From the NCBI GenBank assembly GCA_905215935.1, contig CAJMRY010000009.1, positions 1-48,510 on the forward strand: a DNA stretch of 48,510 nucleotides, given 5' to 3'. The translations under genes and the position numbers were made by a program. Positions 22,201 to 30,512 of this stretch are shown here, in pieces (position 1 is the stretch's first letter; each line of letters starts with the position of its first letter). This DNA comes from an uncultured bacterium. GTDB taxonomy: Bacteria > Bacillota > Clostridia > TANB77 > CAG-508. The notes under the pieces are model-generated. The model saw only the letters and a program-made list of their open reading frames with translations. It did no database searches and had not been told where the DNA came from.

Positions 22201-23883
22201 TTTGTTACCAGATGCATTAGCATTTTGCCCAATCCATGTAATGTTCTTTATTTCTGTTTCTGATAATCCTAATTCTTTTAACTTAGCACCAGATAAATTA
22301 TATATAACACTATATCCAACATATTGTTTATGTAAAAAATCTTCTAATTTCACAGAATATGAACTTATTTTACTTCCATCATCAACAACATATGTGTCTG
22401 ATAATTCATGACTTTTACCATTTTCTGTTAAAGTCATTCCCTTGTATCCTGAAATTGATTTTAAAATCATACTATCTCTTACGGAAATTGTTTTAACTAC
22501 TTTGTCATCTCCTAAATATGAAATATCTAATCCATTGTGTACAACATTTCCTGTTTGTTCATCAGTATCTCTATCTATTATGTAATTAATAGCTACTTTA
22601 AATCCTAAATCAATACTTTCTCCATTTGCTAAAGCTTCCAATTTCTCTTCTGTTAAACTTCTGGCATTATCTGTTGTAGAATATTTAATACTTGCCCAAG
22701 AATGATAACCTGTTAAATAAAATAAAGTTTGTGCAGTTTCTTCACTCTTAATACTTTTTCTCATGCTTACTTTACTAGTAGTAAGTCCATCTTTATTTCT
22801 AACAACATCCCATCCAGTTCCAGTTAATTCTGCATTAAAGTATGCTGTAGTATAAGCGTAATCTGTTAAACTATCTGGAGTTGGCGAATTTTCAGTATCT
22901 GGTATTGTATATTTTACAGTTATTACATACTTTTTATGTATTGAAAAACATGTATTAAAGTCACATTCTTCACTATTTTCTCCTTTAATAAATCTATATG
23001 TAACAGAACCATTATCATTTTTTATTTCTTGTGGATCTCCAAATACTTTGTCTAATCCTCCAAAATCAATTGTATGTCCAGTATCCATTGGATTATCATT
23101 TCTAGTAGATGTTCTATTAATGGTAATATCTAATGCAGTATTTTGTGTATATGCCCCACTTGTTAAATCAATAGTATATGAAGCTGTAACACTAGATGCC
23201 TTCCAACCTAAATATTTTGTTTTTCCTTCTATACTTGGTCCATAAATTGCTTGTTTGTTCTCTTCAGAACTTACAGAATCCTTTTCTAAAGCTATATTTG
23301 CATTATAATAAAATACTTCATTGGTTGGTTTTACAGATACATTTAAAACTCTCTCTATATCAATTTGTACATATTCATTTGTTTCTGGATCAATATATTC
23401 TCCTGTTAAAGTAACAGCTATTGACTTCTCATAATCCGAAAAATCATCTGTTCTTGGGAAAACAAATTTAATTGTACTTGTTAAACTTGTACCTGCATTT
23501 ACATTATCTTTAAATATTAATCTATTACCAGATACTCCTTCTACATTAACATCATTAAGATTTGTAATTGCTATTGATGTTTTTAATCTAGCATTATTAT
23601 CTGATATATCTGATACATTCATTTCTAAATATTCAAATCCTGTTTGAACAGTATTTAAATCTAATTGAAATGTAGCAGTTACACTTGTATTGCTATTTGT
23701 TTCTAAATCCTTTGTTCCATTACTCCAATTAACATCAAAACTACAATATTCAGAATCTGTATCTTTTGCTTCTGATATTGTTATTAATGGAGTACAAAAA
23801 GATATAAGCATAACTAAAATTAAGCTACTACTTAAAATCTTTTTAAGTTTTATAAATCCCTTTCCACTTTTTTTACTATCCAT
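13225..23883 (-). CDS. Giant secreted protein: Cna_B/SpaA-like domains plus 28 RCC1-type blades, with three CGG shift sites
   Basis: The ATG at 23883 is preceded by AAGGGGAG. Read conventionally the gene is three fragments (23883-19666, 19462-17501, 17523-13225). Reading each in-frame CGGN (codons 1401, 1470, 2123) as one residue gives a single 3551-residue protein. A signal peptide ends near ISEA (about residue 40). About residues 40-1000 are an adhesin-like region. About residues 1000-1940 are seven or eight Cna_B/SpaA-like domains. The rest, to the C-terminus, is 28 RCC1-type blades, which equals four seven-bladed propellers. There is no LPXTG motif or C-terminal membrane helix, so its attachment is unclear. 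It is a paralogue of 1-8391. At the first site the paralogue has an intact frame with GGA (Gly) in the same column, in G-K-D-x-x-G-K-D-V. A decayed pseudogene is unlikely because no break other than CGG is present. Confidence 0.85.
17512..17515 (-). other. In-frame CGGT +1 site, giant gene site C
   Basis: The reading is GAT GTT TTT CGG TGG, followed by TTA TTA TAA in the zero frame. Skipping one base gives D-V-F-G-G-Y-Y-K, which fits the start of an RCC1 blade. This is the only site followed by T instead of A. A T-run indel would give the same protein here, so this site alone would not be convincing. Confidence 0.75.
19472..19475 (-). other. In-frame CGGA +1 site, giant gene site B
   Basis: The reading is GCA ACT CGG AAA TAT, with a zero-frame TAG 16 codons after the CGG. 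Skipping one base gives A-T-G-N-I-I-M-E-T-E-L. The paralogue continues in the same way with I-I-M-E-T-E-L. Confidence 0.85.
19680..19683 (-). other. In-frame CGGA +1 site, giant gene site A
   Basis: The reading is GCT ATT CGG AAA AGA, with a zero-frame TGA four codons later. Skipping one base gives A-I-G-K-D-V-D-E-T. The paralogue at 4252-4254 reads L-A-G-K-D-V-N-E-T with an ordinary GGA. Confidence 0.88.
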
Positions 23884-24065
23884 ACATTTTTCTCCCCTTA
23901 ATTTTTAAATTATTTCATAATAGATTTAACCAAACGAGTTATCATTTTGCAATACTACCAATTATCATAAAATCTATTTTCGTTTAGGGAAGCTCATTTG
24001 AGCATTTGTTTTACATTTGCTTTACATTTTTGTAATATATGTAACTTATTATTAATCAAAACAAA

Positions 24066-24110
24066 ACTAGCAAATATCTTACCTATTAATTAGGTGAAAT
24101 ATTCGCTAGT
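24066..24110 (-). terminator. Hairpin terminator after the sortase gene
   Basis: The 19-base arms (ACTAGC ... TTACCT and AGGTGA ... GCTAGT) match with few mismatches around a 7-base loop. On the minus strand the stem is followed by TTTTGTTTTG. The stop at 24171 is 60 bases upstream. Confidence 0.78.
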
Positions 24111-24170
24111 TTCTGCATACTTTTCATATATTATATTTAATTTTATTTCTGAAATATTACAATAAAATGT

Positions 24171-24920
24171 CTATTGTAATTTTGCTCTTACAATTAACCT
24201 TTTATTAGATGTATTATTACAAGTTATCATAGTTACTATGGACTCTGAAGTATTTTTTAACACTTCCACTTCACTTGGGTCCACATAAAACGATTCGTAT
24301 ACTTTATAAATATACTTATTTCCATATATATTAGTTATTTCAACAGTATCTCCAACATTCAAATTTTTTATTTTTGCAAACATTGTCATATTCCTCATAT
24401 TATGACCTGCTAAGCATAAATTTCCTGTTCCATTAACAGAGTTATTTGATATCTTACAAATAGATTTCCACAAAGAATCATCATTTACATATTCTATTAT
24501 TGGATATTCTATTCCTATTTTATCAATTTTTATTTTACCAAAAACTGTTGAATTTCCTATTTTTATACTCGAATTTATAGGTTTATTTACAGCTGTTACT
24601 TTTTTGGGTTCATTTTGAATTTCATTCGTAGTTTTATTATCATTAACTTCTTCTACTTCTATTATTTTTTTATTTTCTTCTATTTTCTTATCTAATTCAT
24701 TTACTACCTGTGATAAACTTGAATCCATAACCTTTGAACTATGAAAATCAAATAATAACATTCCTATAAATACACTTATAGAAAACAACAATAGTATTTG
24801 TAATATTGTAGTAGATTTGCTTTTATTATTTTCTCTACAATTATTTTTATCTATATCTGTTTTCCTATTTACCTTTTTTTCTTCTTTTGCTTCTGTATTT
24901 TCATTACTCTTTTTTCTCAT
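24171..24920 (-). CDS. Sortase, class D-like
   Basis: The chosen ATG at 24920 (MRKKSNEN) lies 5 bases after GGAGG; an ATG four codons upstream overlaps that GGAGG. The product has 249 residues. A charged cytoplasmic N-terminus leads into one membrane helix (LLLFSISVFIGMLL), a Lys/Glu-rich linker and the sortase barrel. Catalytic residues are visible: His in L-A-G-H-N, Cys in M-I-T-C-N and Arg in K-R-L-I-V-R. The size and motifs fit class D or E sortases that process LPXTG proteins. Its likely substrate in this window is the LPKTG protein at 9271-11613. It starts 18 bases after the permease stop, so the two may be cotranscribed. Confidence 0.88.
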   Translation of the reverse strand: MRKKSNENTEAKEEKKVNRKTDIDKNNCRENNKSKSTTILQILLLFSISVFIGMLLFDFHSSKVMDSSLSQVVNELDKKIEENKKIIEVEEVNDNKTTNEIQNEPKKVTAVNKPINSSIKIGNSTVFGKIKIDKIGIEYPIIEYVNDDSLWKSICKISNNSVNGTGNLCLAGHNMRNMTMFAKIKNLNVGDTVEITNIYGNKYIYKVYESFYVDPSEVEVLKNTSESIVTMITCNNTSNKRLIVRAKLQ

Positions 24921-24938
24921 GTTTTCCTCCATGTTTAC

Positions 24939-26072
24939 TTAAGTTTCTCTTATATGTATTTTGTTCTTATTCTTAAAATCAATAAAGTCTAATATTATAA
25001 TTTTTATTACGGCTACAACAGGTACAGCCAAAAACATTCCCAATATTCCAAAATATGCTCCTCCAATTGTTACAGCAAATATTACAAGCAAAGGACTTAT
25101 TTTCAGAGAATCCCCAACAATCTTAGGATTTATAATATTGGCATCAACTTGTTGAAGTATTATTACAATAACTGCCATCCAAACAGCTTGAGATACTCCA
25201 CCTGTTAAAAATGTAATTATAATAGAAATTACTACTGCTACAATAGCACCAAAATATGGAATCATATTAGATAATCCTATTAAAAATCCTAGTAAAACTG
25301 CATATTTTACTCCCATTATACTCATTGCAATAGATGTTAATATTCCTACCACTATTGCATCTAATAACTGACTTGTCAAAAATTTTAAAAATATTTCATT
25401 TGTTCTATCGAAATATTTATTTATATTATTATAGGTAGTATCTTTAAACAATGCTTTTGTCAGCTTTTTTATAAAGTTAACAATCTCATTTCTTTCAAGT
25501 AATATATATATAGATACTATTATTGAAAGCAAAAAATCAAATACTCCATTTGCTATATTTATAGCACCTTTTGCATATTGAGTCAAAGTATCTATATTTA
25601 CAAATTGCTTTAAATCTATATTTTTTATTTCATCTGCAATTCCCATTGCATATTCACTTTTAAATATAGAATTATCTGGTAAACTGTTTATTTTTTCCAT
25701 TGTTAAATTATAATAATTTTGAAAGTTATTTACCAAATCCATAATACTTTGTGATAATACTGGTACAACAAATCTTATGACCAGCATTATTATTATTATT
25801 GCAATAATATATACAGTAATTACACTAAATAGTCTGGCTTTTTTCGAAACAAACTTTATCTTTTTAAACAAGTCTTCAAATTTTCTTGATGGTAAATATA
25901 ATAAATATGAGATTATTACACCTATTATAAATGGCATACTAATATTAAACAAGCCTGAAATCCATACTTTAATCTCTTTAAAATTATCTAATGTTTTATA
26001 TATTATAATAACTGCTAATGCAAAACTAAACCAGTAAACCCACTTTTTCCATATACCTTTTTGGTTATTCAT
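24939..26072 (-). CDS. AI-2E family transporter (PF01594-type permease)
   Basis: The protein has 377 residues with about eight hydrophobic segments arranged as in the AI-2E/YtvI/YdiK family. There is a pair of helices near the N-terminus, a soluble stretch around residues 95-170, then a dense C-terminal membrane block containing G-L-S-N-M-I-P-Y-F-G, the family's typical motif. Members export small solutes, ions or signals, and the substrate cannot be told from sequence. An AAAGGA precedes the ATG at 26072 at rather long spacing. It lies directly upstream of the sortase gene on the same strand. Confidence 0.85.
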   Translation of the reverse strand: MNNQKGIWKKWVYWFSFALAVIIIYKTLDNFKEIKVWISGLFNISMPFIIGVIISYLLYLPSRKFEDLFKKIKFVSKKARLFSVITVYIIAIIIIMLVIRFVVPVLSQSIMDLVNNFQNYYNLTMEKINSLPDNSIFKSEYAMGIADEIKNIDLKQFVNIDTLTQYAKGAINIANGVFDFLLSIIVSIYILLERNEIVNFIKKLTKALFKDTTYNNINKYFDRTNEIFLKFLTSQLLDAIVVGILTSIAMSIMGVKYAVLLGFLIGLSNMIPYFGAIVAVVISIIITFLTGGVSQAVWMAVIVIILQQVDANIINPKIVGDSLKISPLLVIFAVTIGGAYFGILGMFLAVPVVAVIKIIILDFIDFKNKNKIHIRET

Positions 26073-26125
26073 ATTAAATATTGTTCCTTTCTTATTTTAT
26101 AGTCGTATTTCTTTGAATAAATAAA

Positions 26126-26160
26126 AAGCAACCCAAAAGGTTTATACCCGTGGGTTGCTT
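26126..26160 (-). terminator. Rho-independent terminator after the 3D-domain gene
   Basis: A perfect 10-bp stem AAGCAACCCA / TGGGTTGCTT is followed by TTTTTATTT on the minus strand. A second, smaller inverted pair (TGACCC / GGGTCA) at about 26170-26200 lies between it and the stop at 26205. Confidence 0.88.
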
Positions 26161-26204
26161 CAAAAGAACTGACCCAAATTCTTCATCCCAAGTAGGGTCA
26201 TTTT

Positions 26205-27212
26205 TTAAAATTCATAAATATAACATTCTAAATTTCTTCTACCAAAACTAATACATTCATTATATGTTCCCATATATACATCTATCCTATTATTAGATAT
26301 TGCTCCACCTCTATCTTGTACTACAAACCATCCGCCATTTGGTCTATTTGCAAAATATGGTATATAAATTACTGTTCCTAATTTATATCCACTACCTGCT
26401 GCAACTGTATACCATGGTGATGCCATTGCACCTGATGCTGTTCTTCCGTAACCAGCTGAACCTGGAGCTTTACCACATGTAGATGCAGTATATGCTGATG
26501 CATTTAAAGTTTTAACTTTTGGAGTTATACCTTCTACCTTTTTTGCAAGTGAAGTTGTAGCTGTACTTGCTGGGTTTGCCCCAGCTGTTCTTCCTGTCTG
26601 TGCTCTTGTTGTAACTTGTTTTGTTCTAACTTCTACAATCTTATTAACAGGCTCTTTAATAACTCTTGAAGAAATCTCTATTTTTTCAATCTCCTCATCA
26701 TTTCTGTATTTAGCTTTGTAAGTTATTTCTTTTATACCATCTTCACCATTTTGAACTACTTTATCTTGTTTAGTTCCTGTACCTGTAGATACATCTTTTG
26801 TTATTGTTTCATATGGTATACTAACTTGCTCTGTAATTATCTTTTCAACAATTGAATCATAATTTTGTAATAATTCTTCAGTTGTTAATTCTTTTGTCTC
26901 TTCTGTTGCTAATTCTTGCACCTTTTCTTCTGTTTTAGAAATCCTTATTGTTTTATTACTAGATAGTTCTGATTCTCCATCAGGAATACTCTTTTCATCT
27001 GGTAATAAAATAATGTGATTTTCATCTAATATTTCTGAAATCTTAGTTTTTGATGTTAAAACATTCATTTCATATCCATTAGAAAGAATTATTTTAACAT
27101 TATTTAATTTTGTATTAGTTGCCATAACTCCTATTCCTAAAAGGAATAAAATTATTAAACTAATACCTATCACTTTTTTAAGTGATATAGATGCTTTATC
27201 ATCTTTCTTCAT
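26205..27212 (-). CDS. G5 and 3D domain cell wall protein (YabE/Rpf-like)
   Basis: The ATG at 27212 (MKKDDKAS) follows AAAGGAGG; an ATG ten codons further up contains that ribosome binding site and is rejected. The product has 335 residues. One N-terminal membrane helix (about residues 18-35) is followed by a DUF348-like segment (V-K-I-I-L-S-N-G-Y), a G5-type domain around residues 130-200 and a linker. The C-terminal 3D domain carries S-A-Y-T-A, A-S-G and D-R-G-G-A-I, then N-R-I-D-V-Y-M. The 3D domain is a double-psi barrel related to lytic transglycosylases such as MltA. The likely role is peptidoglycan turnover in growth or germination. Confidence 0.87.
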   Translation of the reverse strand: MKKDDKASISLKKVIGISLIILFLLGIGVMATNTKLNNVKIILSNGYEMNVLTSKTKISEILDENHIILLPDEKSIPDGESELSSNKTIRISKTEEKVQELATEETKELTTEELLQNYDSIVEKIITEQVSIPYETITKDVSTGTGTKQDKVVQNGEDGIKEITYKAKYRNDEEIEKIEISSRVIKEPVNKIVEVRTKQVTTRAQTGRTAGANPASTATTSLAKKVEGITPKVKTLNASAYTASTCGKAPGSAGYGRTASGAMASPWYTVAAGSGYKLGTVIYIPYFANRPNGGWFVVQDRGGAISNNRIDVYMGTYNECISFGRRNLECYIYEF

Positions 27213-27374
27213 AAGAAATATGTCCCTCCTTTTAAGCAACACAATTGTATTATAACATTAATTTTATAATCTGTCAAATTTAGACATATTAACATAATAT
27301 TTATATTTTTCCATACCATAATATATCCTACATTATTATTATATGTTGCTTGTACTATGGATATTACATATTCT

Positions 27375-28157
27375 TTATGTAATATTGAAAAATCTCATAG
27401 TATTTTCGTAACTTAATTTTGCAATTTCTTCTATACTTTTTCCTTTCTCAAACGCAATTTTTTGAGCTATATATTTAAGATTTCTTGAATCATTTCGCTT
27501 TCCTCTATTTGGTTCTGGTGATAAATATGGACTATCTGTTTCTATAAAAAACCTATCATCTGGAACCATTTTTATAATTTCGGATGCATTTTTTGAATTC
27601 TTAAAAGTAACTGGTCCAGCAAATGAAATATAAAATTCTAATTTTAAAGCTTCTTTAATTAATTCTCTATTAAGCATACAACAATGAAAAACACCTTTTC
27701 TATTTACATTATATTTTTTTAGAATTTCTAGTGTATCTGATACTGCATCTCTTGAATGTATAACTATTGGTAAATTTAAATCATTTGCCATATTCATTTG
27801 TTCTATAAATGCTTTTTTTTGATATTCTTTATTTTCTTTATTCCAGTAATAATCTAAACCTATTTCGCCAATAGCAACACATTTGCTATCTAAACTTATT
27901 TTTTTAATTTCTTCTAATTGTAACATAAATTCTTCTTCTTTTTCTGGAATATCATTTGGCGATATTCCACATGTTGCATATATAAAATCATATTTCTTAG
28001 CCAAACTAAGCGCATATTTAGATGAATTTAGACTATATCCTGCGCTAATTATTTTTGTTACCCCTTCATTATATAGCTTACTTATCACACTATCTCTATC
28101 TTCATCAAATTTGGAATCATCATAATGTGCATGTGAATCAAAATATTCTATATTCAT
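27375..28157 (-). CDS. tatD: TatD family metal-dependent DNase
   Basis: The chosen ATG at 28157 (MNIEYFDSH) follows AGAGGAG; the frame is open 15 codons further but through a palindromic repeat. The product has 260 residues, the normal TatD length. Metal ligands are visible: H-A-H near residue 10, Glu in G-E-I-G-L-D-Y-Y, His in V-I-H-S-R-D-A, His in F-H-C-C and Asp in E-T-D-S-P-Y-L-S-P. The family cleaves DNA 3' ends and acts in repair. It lies just downstream of acpS, with a GGGAC palindrome in the gap. Confidence 0.94.
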   Translation of the reverse strand: MNIEYFDSHAHYDDSKFDEDRDSVISKLYNEGVTKIISAGYSLNSSKYALSLAKKYDFIYATCGISPNDIPEKEEEFMLQLEEIKKISLDSKCVAIGEIGLDYYWNKENKEYQKKAFIEQMNMANDLNLPIVIHSRDAVSDTLEILKKYNVNRKGVFHCCMLNRELIKEALKLEFYISFAGPVTFKNSKNASEIIKMVPDDRFFIETDSPYLSPEPNRGKRNDSRNLKYIAQKIAFEKGKSIEEIAKLSYENTMRFFNIT

Positions 28158-28180
28158 ATCTATCTCTCCTCTAAAAAATT

Positions 28181-28207
28181 GAACACTTATCCCTGTCCCC
28201 AATGTTC
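28181..28207. repeat. Short palindromic repeat with GGGGACAGGG core
   Basis: The ends GAACACTT and AATGTTC are inverted, and the centre on the minus strand reads GGGGACAGGG. It fills the acpS-tatD gap almost completely. It belongs to the GGGAC-core palindromes seen elsewhere in the window and resembles REP-type elements. Confidence 0.6.
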
Positions 28208-28208
28208 A

Positions 28209-28589
28209 TTAAGAATTTATTAACATTGTAACACTAGCTATAGCATATTCTTTAATGTGAGAAATACTTATATCTTTATCTATTATGTTTATCATTTTAT
28301 CTAATTTATCTATAGAAAATGTAGGTCTTCCGTTTTCATCATTCCTAATTTCTATATCTATCCATGTTATATCGTATTTTGACTTTAGACTATCAGATAT
28401 TGCCTTAAATATTGCTTCTTTTGCAGCAAATCTTGCAGCAAAGTGTTGATACTTCATATTGTTTTTAGAATTGCAATACTTAATTTCATAATCTGTAAAT
28501 ACTCTTTTTAAAAACTTCTCACCTAAACTTTTAATAGATTCTTCTATTCTACTTACTTCTATTATATCTATCCCAGTTCTTATTTGCAT
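28209..28589 (-). CDS. acpS: Holo-[acyl-carrier-protein] synthase
   Basis: The protein has 126 residues, the usual AcpS size. The N-terminal motif G-I-D-I-I-E-V-S-R-I supplies the Mg-binding Asp. The second motif F-A-A-R-F-A-A-K-E-A-I-F-K-A carries the catalytic Glu and Lys. It transfers 4'-phosphopantetheine from CoA to acyl carrier protein. No strong ribosome binding site is visible before the ATG at 28589. The tatD gene follows after a palindrome-filled gap. Confidence 0.94.
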   Translation of the reverse strand: MQIRTGIDIIEVSRIEESIKSLGEKFLKRVFTDYEIKYCNSKNNMKYQHFAARFAAKEAIFKAISDSLKSKYDITWIDIEIRNDENGRPTFSIDKLDKMINIIDKDISISHIKEYAIASVTMLINS

Positions 28590-28780
28590 TAGTTTTTTGT
28601 ATGATATTTAGTAAATCATACTTTCTCCCTTCTTTAATTTTCTTCTTTAATAATTGTGCAATTATAAAGTGTATAAACCTAAAACTTTTGTCTCATTAAG
28701 TAATTAATATTTTTTTAATTTACACACTAATTTTTACAAGCTTTTTTATTTTTATTTTAATTTCCTTTTAATTTTTTATA

Positions 28781-28807
28781 AGGTTCAAATATAATATATT
28801 TGAACCC
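28781..28807. terminator. Hairpin downstream of the WG-repeat gene
   Basis: An 11-12 bp stem AGGTTCAAATAT / ATATTTGAACCT lies 21 bases after the stop at 28829. There is no good T-run on the minus strand, so its activity as a terminator is uncertain. Confidence 0.45.
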
Positions 28808-28828
28808 TATTTATATAGTATTATTCTA

Positions 28829-30349
28829 TTAATTATCATCTGTATAATAATTGGCATTTAAATCTTCACTTATATGCCATTTTCCGATGAAGTTTACTAT
28901 TGCATTATTATCTAAATTATACTTTGGTTCTACTATTATATTTCCCTTTTGATCTATTACTCCCCAAAGTCCATCCTTTTTTACTCCTGCATATCCATAT
29001 TCATTTTGCTCTGTTGCATCATCGTATATGTAATTTACAACTACAACTTTTTCTTTGTTAATAAATCCATATTTTCCATCTTTTTTATCTAAGAAAACAG
29101 TATTAGATTTTAAGATATCACTTGCTTTCTTTTCTTCAAATTTAAAATTATAATATTTATATTCATCTGCAACTCTTACTTTTACAAATCCTTTTTCATC
29201 ATTTACCTCAGATATTATTCCTGTAACTTTAACAAACATATCTCTATCTATTAAATCTGTTTCATAGTCTGTTTTTACACCCTCTATAAAATCTGCTGCT
29301 TTTCTATATATTAAATTTGTATAATTAAAATCTATAATTGTTTCATTATTTATATTAATTATTCCATATTTATTATCTTTTTTAGCTATATAATAATTAG
29401 AAAATAAATAGGTTAAATCTTGATAACTTAATTCAGTTTTTTCTTCACCTGATAAATTTACAAGTCCAAATTTTTCTCCTTGTTTTACAATTGCAATTTC
29501 ATCATTAATATCTTTTATATCTGAATATTTATTTTCTAAATATGTTTGCCCTTCACTACTTACAATTTTTAATGTTCCATTTTCTTTCACTACATATGTA
29601 GAACTTCCTATTACATTCTTTATTGTGTCATATTTACATTCTAATACTACCTTTTTGTTGTAGCTAATAATACCTAATTTTCCATCATTATTTTGGACAA
29701 TGTATCCATCTTCATATCTAGTAGTTAAAGGTTTTATACTTTTGTATTCATTTTCAATAATTTTACTACCTGAGTTATCTATTATTCCTTTTTTTCCATC
29801 TTTTGTTGTAACTAAGCTGTTAGTAACTCCTTTTAATGACTCTATATTTTCATATTCACAGGCAACAATTTCTTTTCCATCAAAATTAATTATTCCATAT
29901 TTACCATCTTTTTTTACTCTTAATACATTATTTTCATACCATAGGTTATTATTTTCATCATGGTTTTGAATTGTTTCTACTAGCTCATAATTATTAAATA
30001 ATTCTTGATTTTTATCATTTAATACTTTAGTTTTATATGTGTCATCTGTATAATTTATATCATATGTACATACAAATATAGCTTTTGTTTTATCTGGTAT
30101 TTGTATCATATCATCATTATTAGGCTCAATTATAGTATTTCCTTTTGAATCAATTACTCCCCATTTACCGTTTGTATATACAGAAAAGTAATTAATCGGA
30201 ATTACTTTTTCATCGTTCTTTCGTTCTGTATTTAGAAGCTTTTTAAGTCCAATAACAAACATTATAATTACTGCTACTGCGATAATAACAGCTATTACTT
30301 TCTTTATATTTAGCTTACCTTCACTATCATATCTTTTTCCTCTACTCAT
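28829..30349 (-). CDS. Membrane-anchored WG-repeat protein
   Basis: The protein has 506 residues; the ATG follows GGAGG by 7 bases. A short cytoplasmic segment leads into one membrane helix (about residues 19-36). The rest is extracellular and made of repeats with K-x-G-K-Y-G-I-I and E-Y-x-x-I, the WG beta-repeat pattern (also K-W-G-V-I-D and L-W-G-V-I-D). At least eight are visible. The function of such proteins is not known; they are common on Clostridia surfaces. There is a strong AT bias but no sign of breakage. A GGGTGG palindrome lies between it and spoIIE. Confidence 0.82.
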   Translation of the reverse strand: MSRGKRYDSEGKLNIKKVIAVIIAVAVIIMFVIGLKKLLNTERKNDEKVIPINYFSVYTNGKWGVIDSKGNTIIEPNNDDMIQIPDKTKAIFVCTYDINYTDDTYKTKVLNDKNQELFNNYELVETIQNHDENNNLWYENNVLRVKKDGKYGIINFDGKEIVACEYENIESLKGVTNSLVTTKDGKKGIIDNSGSKIIENEYKSIKPLTTRYEDGYIVQNNDGKLGIISYNKKVVLECKYDTIKNVIGSSTYVVKENGTLKIVSSEGQTYLENKYSDIKDINDEIAIVKQGEKFGLVNLSGEEKTELSYQDLTYLFSNYYIAKKDNKYGIININNETIIDFNYTNLIYRKAADFIEGVKTDYETDLIDRDMFVKVTGIISEVNDEKGFVKVRVADEYKYYNFKFEEKKASDILKSNTVFLDKKDGKYGFINKEKVVVVNYIYDDATEQNEYGYAGVKKDGLWGVIDQKGNIIVEPKYNLDNNAIVNFIGKWHISEDLNANYYTDDN

Positions 30350-30435
30350 TTAATTACCTCCAAATAAGCTTAGTATTTGATATATACTATATCATACTTA
30401 TGTATAAAATTACAAGTTTTTTAATTTAAATTTAT

Positions 30436-30503
30436 AACATTGGAACATTGAAGATGAGGGTGGATGTTTCACTCTTGAAACATCCACCCCCGTATCCAAT
30501 GTT
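30436..30503. repeat. Nested palindrome between spoIIE and the WG-repeat gene
   Basis: The inner stem at 30458-30489 is perfect over 14 bp (GGGTGGATGTTTCA with its complement) around a 4-base loop. Outer arms AACATTGG and CCAATGTT flank it. It starts 10 bases beyond the true spoIIE stop and may end that transcript, although no long T-run follows. Confidence 0.6.
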
Positions 30504-30512
30504 TGCTGTTCG

